Positions 37,871-44,453 of a DNA stretch of 44,453 nucleotides are shown one piece after another. The notes beneath the pieces are model-generated. The model had not been told where the DNA came from and searched no databases. It saw only the letters and a list, made by a program, of their open reading frames with translations. Both the position numbers and the translations under genes were made by a program. Source of the stretch: an uncultured Chloroflexota bacterium (GTDB lineage Bacteria; Chloroflexota; Chloroflexia; Chloroflexales; Chloroflexaceae); assembly GCA_937120965.1 (NCBI GenBank), contig CAKZKA010000118.1, forward strand, positions 1 through 44,453. The letters run 5' to 3'. Positions within the stretch are counted from its first letter, which is position 1. Every line of letters begins with the position of its first letter.

Positions 37871-39286
37871 ATCTCTACTTTGTCAGTTCCACCGACGGCC
37901 CATGAAAGAACCGTTCTGACCCTTTGGCAGCCCCCTAGCGGCGCTGCGGGCGGTAGTCGTCGAGGCGGCCATCGCGCAGGAGTTCCTCAATGGCCAGGAG
38001 CCGGAGCCAATCGAGAATCTGGCGATGGATCGCCGCCAGGGATTGGCGGCGGCGATCCGGCCGAGGGGGAAAACGCGCGGCGCCCAGGGGCGCCACGCGC
38101 CGGACGTTGCTGCCATTCATGCCAGACCAGGAAGCTGTAGGCCAGCATCTCCAGGATGGCATGGCGAGGGAAGCTGTCCCAGCGCCGGCCTTGATGCTGG
38201 TCCCAGCCCAACAGGGTCTTGGCATCCTGGTGGAACCGCTCGACCTGGCGGCGGCGATGGGCATACTCGACCATGGTGGTCAGGCGGGTGGTCGGCGGGA
38301 AGTTACTCCAATACCAGCGCGGGTCGCCGCGCTGCCCACGCGCCGGGGCCTCACCGATCAGCCAACCCTCCCGCCAGCGCAGCAGGTCATCCTGCCGCCA
38401 GCAGCGCACGGCCAGGAAGCGCGCCCGCAGCCGCCCTTGACTGCCCTCCCGCCAGCCAATCGTTTGCCAGGCACGCTGAGGGTAGGCGGCCAGCAACGCA
38501 TCGGCACGCTGGGAGGGCCCATCCAGACTCGCCCGCACCGTGAAGTCGCGGCGCACCGCCATCACGGATCGCAGCGACCGGCGGTCCATCTGATCGAGGA
38601 ACCAGGGTTGATCGCCGTAGTCCGCGTCGGCGACCACCGCAGCGAACGGCACGCCCTGCGCAATGGCCCAATCCGCCAGATCCCGCGCAATCTCCGCCTT
38701 GGTCTGAAAGACGATGGCGTCGGGCGCCTGGGCCTTGGCGCGGCGTTCCGGGTCGCTGGCCCACGCCTCCGGCAGGCACAACCGCGTCGTCAGCGGCCAG
38801 GCGACCGTGCGTTCCGCGTAGGTCAGGTTCACGGTGATCCGGCAGTTATCCGCTTTACCCAACGCGCCGGAGTATTGGCGGGCCACGCCCACCGAGGCTG
38901 TTCCTTGCTCAGGGAAGCCCATATCGTCAATCATCAGCACCCCATCGCCTTCGGTCGGCAACGTCTGGAGGCGCGCCACGCGCTGGGCGTTGAGCGCTGC
39001 TGCATCCCGGCGCATCGTGGTCAGCATCCCCTGGAGTGATTGCTCGGACGTTTGGGGCGCCACCTGCGCGATGGCGTCGCAGTTTTTGTTCGGATGTTCG
39101 GTCAGCAACCCGGTGAGGCGCCGTTCCATGGCGTGCCGACTTTCCCGGCGCGGAAAATGGACGGCCAAGGGTTCCAGAAAGGCGGCCAAATCATCGAGCG
39201 GCGCACTGGGCGCCTGCGGGAGGCGGGTGGTTGCACTTACCATAACGTGCAGTATGCCGCCTCCTCACCGAACTGACAAAGTAGAG
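37871..39286 (-). mobile_element. IS701-like insertion sequence with TTAT target duplication
   Basis: Terminal inverted repeats CTCTACTTTGTCAGTTC are exact at both ends (37871-37887 and the complement at 39270-39286). Direct duplications TTAT flank it (37867-37870 and 39287-39290). A single transposase occupies it. Length 1416 bp. Confidence 0.9.
37935..39243 (-). pseudogene. IS701-family DDE transposase, frameshifted near its C-terminus
   Basis: The main frame reads MVSATTRLPQ to HAILEMLAYSFLVWHEWQQ with DDE-type segments VLMIDDMGFPEQG (first Asp), AAVVADADYGDQ (second Asp) and QVERFHQDAKTLLGWDQHQGR (final Glu). After about residue 380 this frame continues into low-quality Pro/Ser/Arg sequence and stops at 37987. 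A second frame, one base on, reads PDRRRQSLAAIHRQILDWLR and ends at 37935; this looks like the true family C-terminus. The switch must lie in about 38065-38120, where the minus strand has the run TTTTCCCCC. It is either an inactivating +1 indel, a programmed frameshift or a sequence error. The ATG at 39243 is near the IS end, as usual. Confidence 0.75.
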
Positions 39287-39578
39287 TTATGCGCGCGGCG
39301 CGCAACGACAGTATGAACCACGCAGAGGCGCGTCGCCGCCGCACCTCTACGGTCTCCCCGATCGCATCTGATACCAAATTGAACAGGCCGCATTCGCACG
39401 CTCACCAGCGCGCATTGCAACGGCATTGCGGCAATCTGCAATCCGAAATCTGCAATCTGAAATGGTGTGAGCCTGCCTTCAAGGAGCCGCAGGAAAACCC
39501 GGCCTCGCCGCGTCCCTGGCTGGCGGGGGCGTTCGGCGGTGTGGCGTGGAGGTCGGGGGAAACCGGCTTTTGCGGGAG

Positions 39579-40124
39579 CTAGGCGCCGCGCTCGAGTAGT
39601 TCCATCAACTCCGGCACGCTTCTGGTCACGGTAAACAGGTGAAAATGATCCGGATGGATGAACCCGGAGGCCCGGGCGTGCTCAAAGAACTGGAGCAGGG
39701 GTTGGAAGAAGCCTGCGGTATCGAGCAGATAGATCGGCTTATTATGGTAGCGCAACTGGCGCAGGGTCAGTGTTTCGACCGTCTCCTCGAGAGTGCCAAA
39801 ACCGCCGGGCAGGGTGACAAAGGCATCGGAGCGTTCAAACATCAGCGCCTTACGTTCGCGCAGGGTTTCGGTGATGATCAATTCGCTCACCTCGGTGTAG
39901 CCCTGTTCGCGCTCGAGCAGGGCACGGGGAATGACCCCGATGACCTGACCGCCCACGGCGACGGCAGCGCGCGCCGCCACGCCCATCAAGCCTACGTTGC
40001 CGCCACCGTAGACCAGCCGCCACCCACGCGCTGCCACCGCCTGGCCGAGCGCCGCCGCATCGGCGGCAAAGGCCGGATTTGTGCCGGAATGGGAGCCACA
40101 GTACAGACAGATCGAGCACTTCAT
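39579..40124 (-). CDS. LOG-family (TIGR00730) nucleotide phosphoribohydrolase-like protein
   Basis: 181 residues, normal for the family. YGGGNVGLMG (about 39-48) and PGGFGTLEETVE (about 106-117) are the two signatures of LOG proteins, which cleave nucleoside 5'-monophosphates (cytokinin ribotides in plants). SDAFVTLPGG and RYHNKPIYLLD are also typical. Two ATGs are available: 40130 lies directly against GGAGG, while 40124 has that motif 6 bases upstream, so 40124 is chosen. The bacterial physiological substrate is unknown. Confidence 0.85.
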   Translation of the reverse strand: MKCSICLYCGSHSGTNPAFAADAAALGQAVAARGWRLVYGGGNVGLMGVAARAAVAVGGQVIGVIPRALLEREQGYTEVSELIITETLRERKALMFERSDAFVTLPGGFGTLEETVETLTLRQLRYHNKPIYLLDTAGFFQPLLQFFEHARASGFIHPDHFHLFTVTRSVPELMELLERGA

Positions 40125-40324
40125 AGACATCCTCCACTGCGGGGCGATGAAAGCCCCACACTCGCATGCAGGCAGGCGTGACAGACGTGCCGACCGTGGA
40201 GAAGTCCCTCAGGGCGGGCATGCCCTTCTGGTGACCCTCACCGCCGCAGCTTCGCGTTGGAAGCATTGAGTATTGTACACCAGGGTTGACGTAGGTCGGC
40301 GGGTTGTCTCGGCAGGGCTGATGC

Positions 40325-40905
40325 AACAGTCATCCATGCGGCTGCGCCGCACAACGACAAGATGAAAATGAGTTTTTCCTGGGAGGGCTGCGCCCTCCCA
40401 AACCCTCCCCGCGGGCGGGCTATGTTCACCTAAGTCATCCATGCGGCTGCGCCGCACAACGCCGGAATGAAAATATTATTGTTCTTGGGAGGGCTTCGCC
40501 CTCCCAAACCCTCGCCGCGGGCGGGTTGTTTCTGGGAGGGCGCAGGCGCGGCGCCGCCGCGCCTCTACGCCCAAACCCTCCCGCACGCGGGCTATTTTCA
40601 CATCAGATGGGTTATAATAGTCGGGCGACTCCCAGGAACTCTCCGAAGATGGGATGACTCAAGGTTTTTTCCCCGCCTCCGTCCCGCAGGACGGTGCGGG
40701 AGAGGTGGGTTATGCCGCCCTCAGGGAGGGGTGTAGGGAAACCTGCTTTCCCTATATGTCCCCATCAGCCGTTCATGCGCATGGCGCACAACGCTGGAAT
40801 GGACATAGTCGTTATTCCTGGGAGGGCGCAGCCCTCCCAGGCCCTCCCCGCGGGCGGGTTGTTTCTGGGAGGGCGCAGCCCTCGCCCATCTGCCCCAGCG
40901 GTTCG
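40325..40905 (+). repeat. Four consecutive Family C elements
   Basis: Copies start at CATGCGGCTGCGCCGCACAACG near 40335 and again at 40440, at CCCGCAGGACGGTGCGGG near 40682 (degenerate), and at CATGCGCATGGCGCACAACG near 40777. Ends are ATGTTCACCTAAG (about 40434), ATTTTCACATCAG (about 40606), TATATGTCCCCATCAG (about 40768) and about 40905. Each carries one or two GGGAGGGC...GCCCTCCC hairpins; the second also has the AGGCGCGGCGCCGCCGCGCCT module. The 40125-40324 stretch shows no gene. Confidence 0.65.
40613..40618 (+). promoter_or_regulatory. Candidate -10 at the edge of a Family C element
   Basis: TATAAT in GGGTTATAATAGTC lies a few bases after an element end. No good -35 is present at 17 bases. 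It may serve the DUF4242 gene through a 300-base leader. Confidence 0.3.
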
Positions 40906-40929
40906 CCATGGATGACAAGGAGGTCAACG

Positions 40930-41202
40930 ATGCCCAAGTACGTGATCGAGCGTGAGCTTCCCGGAGCAGGTAAGCTCTCGGCGCAGGAGTTGCAGGCCAT
41001 CTCGCAGAAGTCGTGTAACGTGTTGCAGAGTATGGGGCCACAGATCCAGTGGCTTCATAGCTATGTTACCGACGACAAAATCTACTGCGTGTATATTGCG
41101 CCGAACGAGGCGTTGATCCGGGAGCACGCGGAGAAAGGCGGCTTTCCGGCGAATCGCATCTCCGAGATCAGGACCGTGATTGACCCCACGACGGCGGAAT
41201 AG
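40930..41202 (+). CDS. DUF4242 (nickel-binding-like) small protein
   Basis: 90 residues. YVIERELPGAGKLSAQELQAISQKSC and IQWLHSYVTDDKIYCVYIAPNEALIREHAEKGGFP match the DUF4242/SCO4226 ferredoxin-like fold: conserved IER start, WxxSYV-T-D-K, and IREHA(E/R)-x-x-GFP. Relatives from Streptomyces bind nickel, although the function is unclear. ACAAGGAGGTCAACG lies directly before the ATG, and an upstream in-frame extension is all repeat. It stands alone between repeat clusters. Confidence 0.82.
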   Translation: MPKYVIERELPGAGKLSAQELQAISQKSCNVLQSMGPQIQWLHSYVTDDKIYCVYIAPNEALIREHAEKGGFPANRISEIRTVIDPTTAE

Positions 41203-41272
41203 GTTCGTCCTTGCCTCCTCCGGGGCAGGGCTCCGGGCAGGCGCAGCCCGCCCGGACCCGCCCCGCAGGTTC

Positions 41273-41419
41273 AGGGGCGGACAGAACCTGTGGGCGCCGA
41301 CGGGCGGTATGGCGTTGGGATGCGCTGGTTGGTCCTCACCCCCCGGCAGGCCAGAGTCGCGCGCGGGGGTATTCCAATGTGGTACACGCCACGTTAGCTC
41401 GGATGTTCTGTCGGCCCCT
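41273..41419 (-). repeat. Family A element, short copy
   Basis: Ends AGGGGCGGACAGAACCTGTG and, on the minus strand, AGGGGCCGACAGAACATCC. It is about 147 bp and lacks most of the CTTCGACAGGCTCAG centre. The 41203-41272 segment before it has Family C-like GC tracts only. Confidence 0.7.
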
Positions 41420-41448
41420 GAATGCCCCGCAGGCAGGGGCGCGCACTC

Positions 41449-41829
41449 TCACCCCAACCCGAAGGCATCAGGCAACAGGTCGGTGATGGGAACGGGTCGC
41501 CGGGGTTCAGCGTCACTGATGATCAACAGATGAGGGGCGAACTCGATGAGGGCCTGCAAGCAATCACCGCAGGGGTAGGGCATATCCGCGCCCGCACCGG
41601 CAACGGCCAGCGCGGTGAACCGGCGCGCCCCCCCGGCCCAGGCGCTGACCAGCGCCGCTTTGGCTGCGCAGACGCTCGATCCGTAGTTAGCGACTTCCAG
41701 GTTACCCGCAGCGAAGATTCTTCCATCGTCAGCCATAAGCGCTGCGCCGCACGGACGCCCCGTGCGCGGCGCGTGGGCCAGTGCTATCGCCTGGCGCGCT
41801 GCGTCGAGCAGGGCTGCGAGGTCGGTCAT
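41449..41829 (-). CDS. Cytidine deaminase-like protein lacking the catalytic glutamate
   Basis: 126 residues, the size of homotetrameric CDA. GRPCGAALMADDGRIFAAGNLEVANYGSSVCAAKAAL aligns with the family plan GAAL...NVENASYG...CAE-x-x-A. The Glu of CAE is Ala (Ala56, codon GCC at 41664-41662). Zinc ligands Cys54 and YPCGDC (Cys87, Cys90) and QALIEFAPHLL remain. A deaminase needs that Glu as proton shuttle, so normal cytidine deamination is unlikely; a nucleoside-binding or regulatory role is possible. The ATG overlaps the stop of the kinase-like gene (ATGA), indicating translational coupling. Confidence 0.82.
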   Translation of the reverse strand: MTDLAALLDAARQAIALAHAPRTGRPCGAALMADDGRIFAAGNLEVANYGSSVCAAKAALVSAWAGGARRFTALAVAGAGADMPYPCGDCLQALIEFAPHLLIISDAEPRRPVPITDLLPDAFGLG

Positions 41830-42383
41830 ACGCTGCGCTCCTGCATCAACTGCTCGAACAGCGCGTCCACTCGCGCGTTCAACGCCGCAAGATCGCCGTC
41901 GTTGAGGATGAGATAATCGGCCATGGCGATCGGCCCACCTTTCTCGATGTGCTCGATCTCGCGATAGTCGCGCGCTTCGGCCTCGAACGGCGTAAGCGGT
42001 CGCTCATCACGCATCGCCAGGCGGCGATAGCGCTCTGCCCGTGGCGTGTAGACTGCGACGACCACCAGTTCGTCGCCGAACTCGTCTTTCAGGGTTTTGT
42101 ACTCGCTAAAGCTGTACATCCCATCAATGATCACCGCCGGATGCCCGGCGAGCAGGGCGTGGATCTGCGGCAGGGCGAGCCGGGCGCATACGTCCATACC
42201 GTGAGTTGCCCGCAGTTCCTCGCGCACGGCACGCTCGTGCTCAGGGGTGATTGGCAGATTCCGGGCCTGCACCTCGCGGATGATGAATTCGCCAAAGCGG
42301 ATGGTCGGCAGGCCCTTCTCCGCCAGCCGCCGCGTCACCTGGCTCTTGCCCGAACCGGCCATCCCTACAATTGCCAGAACCAT
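41826..42383 (-). CDS. P-loop nucleotide kinase-like protein (dephospho-CoA kinase-like/AAA)
   Basis: 185 residues. The Walker A motif GMAGSGKS (7-14) starts the protein (MVLAIVGMAGSGKSQVTRRLAEKG). It is followed by FGEFIIREVQARNL, REELRATHGMDVCARLALPQI, VIIDGMYSFSEYKTL (Walker B-like D-G), VVAVYTPRAERYRRLAMRDE and ADYLILNDGDLAALNARVDALF. The order is that of archaeal-type dephospho-CoA kinase or adenylate kinase-like proteins of the DUF/AAA-ATPase group. AAGGAAG lies 6 bases before the ATG at 42383. The cytidine deaminase-like gene is coupled downstream. Confidence 0.78.
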   Translation of the reverse strand: MVLAIVGMAGSGKSQVTRRLAEKGLPTIRFGEFIIREVQARNLPITPEHERAVREELRATHGMDVCARLALPQIHALLAGHPAVIIDGMYSFSEYKTLKDEFGDELVVVAVYTPRAERYRRLAMRDERPLTPFEAEARDYREIEHIEKGGPIAMADYLILNDGDLAALNARVDALFEQLMQERSV

Positions 42384-42415
42384 TGCGCGCTTCCTTATGC
42401 CACAAATTACCCCAC

Positions 42416-42520
42416 CCTGATGCGAACGTATGGGGAAACCGGGTTTCCCCGCGCCCCTCCCTGACACCTGTTTTCATCGCGGCGTTGTGCGTTCCGCGAA
42501 AGGGGCCTATCGTCTGGACG
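42416..42520 (-). repeat. Family C element before the kinase-like gene
   Basis: CCTGATGCGAACGTATGGGGAAACCGGGTTTCCCC starts it, and on the minus strand CCCTTTCGCGGAACGCACAACGCCGCGATGAAAAC gives the other end (about 42470-42510). Nothing recognisable is seen in 42521-42679 apart from a GGGAGGGAGGG tract at the end. Confidence 0.65.
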
Positions 42521-42679
42521 CCAGTCTGCCACAGATTCGGATTCCAGACAAGGGCGCAGCGGTCTCTCGACCAGAGCGCACCCGGACGCGCCGGGTGCGC
42601 TGCGAGCCGACATGGTATCGCTACGCCCTTCCAAAGCCTCCGGGCGCGGAGGGTCTGTGACACCGGGAGGGAGGGCTGC

Positions 42680-43186
42680 TCAGGGCGAGTCTTCGGCCCA
42701 GAGCAGCGCGATGCGCCCGGCGCCAACGATGATCAGACCGTTGTCCAGCGGGGCCATGCTGATGGAACGCCAGCCGAGCACCTCCTGCCCATGAACGTCG
42801 TAGAGGGCGAAGTCGCCGCTGATGGCCCCGTTGGTGAAGTAGCGGGCCTCGCGCGGGACCAGGTCGAGCACACGATTGGCAAGATCCCGGGCCTGTGCGG
42901 GTGGCACAACCTGCGTAGGGTAGGCCAGTTCGCCGCCGATGAGATGGGTGAGGAGCTTCGCGGCAATGCGGCGAGGCAACTCGACCCAGTGTTCGCCGAG
43001 GCCCTGATAGCCCAGCTCTGCGGCCAGGGCATCGCAGGCGGCGGCGGGATGGGCCGGCGCGGCGCTCAGGCGACGCACGGCAAACGTCAGGGGATAACTC
43101 GACTCGCGGGCGCGGTCAAGGTCGCGCGCGAGGGCATCGATCGCGGGATCGTTGTCGGGCAGGAGCAGAGAAGCGGTCATAGTCAC
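42680..43186 (-). CDS. Uncharacterised protein
   Basis: 168 residues that I do not recognise. The N-terminal half is helical (AIDALARDLDRARESSYPLTF, then ACDALAAELGYQGL). The second half begins LANRVLDLVPREARYFTNGAISGDFALYDVHGQEVLGWRSISMAPLDNGLIIVGAGRIALLWAED, a beta-rich stretch with Gly/Asp turns. No transmembrane helix, no catalytic motif and no cysteine cluster is apparent (one Cys, near residue 51). The ATG at 43186 or the second ATG at 43180 may be used. It is monocistronic by context, set between repeats. Confidence 0.6.
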   Translation of the reverse strand: MTMTASLLLPDNDPAIDALARDLDRARESSYPLTFAVRRLSAAPAHPAAACDALAAELGYQGLGEHWVELPRRIAAKLLTHLIGGELAYPTQVVPPAQARDLANRVLDLVPREARYFTNGAISGDFALYDVHGQEVLGWRSISMAPLDNGLIIVGAGRIALLWAEDSP

Positions 43187-43326
43187 TGAGCGGCGCCGGT
43201 CGGGCGCCGGGCGATAGCGACGTCATTACAGGGTAGGGATTGGGCAGACCGCGCCTGCCCAACCCCTCTATAGGCCAGGGAGCCGGGGAGGGTTGCGCCC
43301 ATTCGGCCTCTCCGCCGGGCAGTTTA

Positions 43327-43520
43327 AGGGCGGACAGAACATCCGAGCCAACGTGGCGTGTACCGCATTGGAACGCCCCCGCGCACGGCTCTGGTCTCCC
43401 CGCTTCGACAGGCTCAGCGCAGGCTCTCCAGCGAAGCTGGATCGGGGGAGGGAGTGAGGACCAACCAGCGCACCCCAACGCCATACTGCCCGTCTGCGCC
43501 CATAGGTTCTGTCCGCCCCT
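43327..43520 (+). repeat. Family A element, copy 6
   Basis: AAGGGCGGACAGAACATCCG at the left, AGGGGCGGACAGAACCTATG (minus strand) at the right. The centre has GCTTCGACAGGCTCAGCGCA and CTCCAGCGAAGCTGGA. It is close to the 30140 copy in length and sequence. The flanks 43187-43326 and 43521-43611 show GC-rich tracts and no gene. Confidence 0.75.
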
Positions 43521-43611
43521 GAACCCTGGCAGGGAAGAGGGTAGGTGGGTGGGGTATGCGGGACCCGGGGGTTGCGCTCCCAAAAACTCTCCACTTGAGA
43601 GGGAGGCCGTA

Positions 43612-43722
43612 CGTGTTCACACTTCTCCGGGGAGCGCGGGCATCTTGCCCGCATCCAGGCCCTTGCGGGCGGGACGCCCGCGCTCCCAGGGTGACGTCTT
43701 ACCCCACATGTGAACACGCACA
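43612..43722 (-). repeat. Family B element, copy 3 (inverted)
   Basis: On the minus strand it reads TGCGTGTTCACATGTGGGG at its start and AGAAGTGTGAACACGTAC at its end, with the GGGAGCGCGGGCGTCCCGCC core. Ends are GTGTTCACA inverted repeats. Confidence 0.75.
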
Positions 43723-43726
43723 GGGA

Positions 43727-43768
43727 GGCCAGGGAGGGGGCAGCCCTCCCCCGCAATGTGCCCCTCAG
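43727..43768 (+). repeat. Family C fragment ending in the stop of the next gene
   Basis: GGGAGGGGGCAGCCCTCCC is followed by AATGTGCCCCTCAG. The TCA is the reverse complement of the TGA stop (43767-43765) of the minus-strand gene that begins at 44244. Confidence 0.55.
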
Positions 43769-44244
43769 ACCGTCAGACCAAGCGCCGCGGCCAGCTCGGC
43801 CAGGGCCTGGCGCTCGATATCACTGACGGCGGTACCGCCGAAGCCGAGAAAGCCGCCTTCCTTGCCCGCCTCGGCAGCCTTCTGCGCCGTGTCGTAGAGG
43901 AACTGCTTGAAGGCCTGGCCCTCCTCCGGCGACCGGCTCTCAACCAGGGCCACGGCCTGATTAACCGTATTCATTGCAAAGGTTCTGGCCTCTTCCTTAC
44001 TGGAGAACTTCGGCAGATCAGGCTTGAGGCTGCGGGCCTCCAGATCGGCGGCCAGATCTCTGACAATCTGAATCGAGGCCGCGTCTCTGGCGCCCTCGAT
44101 GATCCCGCTGACCGCGGCAAACATTTCCTTCATCAACCCGATCGGGCCGCTCGGATCGGCCATCGAGATGTACATTGCGGTAACGATTGGCGCAAGGCCG
44201 ATGGTTTGCCACTCTTCCGCGGTGAAGTCCGTCTTCGAGGCCAT
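43765..44244 (-). CDS. Uncharacterised helical protein
   Basis: 159 residues that I do not recognise. It is almost entirely helical: TAEEWQTIGLAPIVTAMYISMADPSGPIGLMKEMFAAVSGI, then RDLAADLEARSL and EEARTFAMNTVNQAVALVESRSPEEGQAFKQFLYDTAQKAAEAGKEGGFLGFGG. The last segment ends in DIERQALAELAAALGL. EEGxAFKxxLYDxAxKxAEAxKEGGFLGFGG suggests a conserved C-terminal motif found in small Chloroflexota/cyanobacterial hypothetical proteins, but I cannot name it. AGAAAGGAGAAAACC before the ATG supports the start. The stop lies in a Family C terminus. Confidence 0.65.
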   Translation of the reverse strand: MASKTDFTAEEWQTIGLAPIVTAMYISMADPSGPIGLMKEMFAAVSGIIEGARDAASIQIVRDLAADLEARSLKPDLPKFSSKEEARTFAMNTVNQAVALVESRSPEEGQAFKQFLYDTAQKAAEAGKEGGFLGFGGTAVSDIERQALAELAAALGLTV

Positions 44245-44324
44245 GGTTTTCTCCTTTCTGGTTATGACACCTTATCATATGCCCATGCGGCGGCGCCGCG
44301 CAACGCCAGAATGAACATATTATT

Positions 44325-44453
44325 GTTCCTGGGAGGGCTGCGCCCTCCCACACCCTCCCGCTGGCGGGTTGGTTCCTGGGAGGGCTGCGCCCTCCCACAC
44401 CCTCCCGCTGGCGGGTTGGTTCCTGGGAGGGCTGCGCCCTCCCACACCCTCCC
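44325..44453 (+). repeat. Tandem 47-bp unit made of Family C modules (reaches window end)
   Basis: The unit starting GTTCCTGGGAGGGCTGCGC recurs at 44325, 44372 and 44419 with a period of 47. Each holds GGGAGGGC-TGC-GCCCTCCC and CCCTCCCGCTGGCGGG. It follows a Family C left end (CATGCGGCGGCGCCGCGCAACGCCAGAATGAACATA) and continues past the end of the window. Confidence 0.8.

Larger units (their letters stand above)
37822..39465. repeat. Inverted-repeat element interrupted by the IS
   Basis: Outer arms CCATTTCAGATTG...TAGATTG (37822-37855) and, on the minus strand, CCATTTCAGATTG...CAGATTG (39465-39432) match in most of 34 positions. Without the IS the arms would lie about 230 bases apart and enclose a degenerate Family C sequence (GCGCGCAACGACAGTATGAACC). 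The stretch 39466-39578 shows GC-rich inverted segments only. Confidence 0.55.

Noticed and set aside
40325-40905. CRISPR-like array
   Set aside because: Repeats are of unequal length and irregular spacing, the intervals are themselves repeats, and no cas gene is nearby.

Overview
The window is G+C-rich bacterial chromosome. Gene content suggests a filamentous Chloroflexota bacterium close to Roseiflexus/Chloroflexus: a Tad pilus locus without a secretin gene, LGFP-like secreted proteins, a GT87 membrane glycosyltransferase and very many G+C-rich palindromic intergenic repeats. This assignment is an inference from family knowledge, since no rRNA or tRNA gene is present to confirm it. LAYOUT. 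1-7413 (+) is a Tad/Flp pilus assembly locus: the end of a CpaB/RcpC-like protein, a CpaF/TadA ATPase, a CpaE/TadZ-like ParA-family ATPase, a second and larger TadA-like ATPase with an unusual C-terminal extension, and the membrane proteins TadB and TadC. 7397-10880 holds a GT87-type glycosyltransferase (-) divergent from a secreted GH5-like glycosidase (+). 11137-13901 holds a radical SAM protein (-) and a family 2 glycosyltransferase (+). 14404-20114 (+) carries a NYN-LOTUS RNase-like protein, trpF, a membrane-anchored metallophosphoesterase, a small membrane-anchored Trm112-like protein without zinc ligands, and trpB. 20273-22720 (+) encodes a diacylglycerol/sphingosine-type lipid kinase and a ParB-like protein. 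22843-24109 (-) is a redox/sulfur cluster: thioredoxin behind a consensus promoter with a CsoR-type operator, a CsoR-family repressor whose ligand positions fit the persulfide sensor CstR, and a small unknown protein. 24311-27950 (+) has a metallo-beta-lactamase-fold hydrolase, a secreted LGFP/Ig-like protein and glyA. 28041-29456 (-) is a peptidase-MA-like protein. 30424-31868 (+) is a FadR-type regulator overlapping a TauE/SafE exporter. 31898-37776 (-) contains dnaB, rplI, a GH13 alpha-glucosidase/neopullulanase and gltX. 37871-39286 is an IS701-like insertion sequence with a 4-bp target duplication. 39579-44244 holds a LOG-family protein, a DUF4242 protein, a cytidine deaminase-like protein lacking the catalytic Glu, a P-loop kinase-like protein and two unknown proteins. 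REPEATS. Almost every intergenic gap is filled by three families, named here A, B and C. A: imperfect palindromes of about 145-245 bp with ends GGGCGGACAGAAC (five copies plus a half copy). B: about 110-bp elements with ends GTGTTCACA (three copies). C: modular hairpin elements with ends CTGATGTGAACAT and CGCACAACGCCAGAATGAAC (about twenty loci). Family C termini hug genes: four genes have their TGA stop inside a C terminus and one takes its Shine-Dalgarno from it. Two A copies lie between promoter and coding region. NOVELTY. The points most worth pursuing are the CstR-like/thioredoxin circuit, the C element-gene boundary relationship, the deaminase without its catalytic Glu, the Trm112-like protein without cysteines, and the two-ATPase Tad locus. 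No phage, CRISPR array or recognised defence system was seen.
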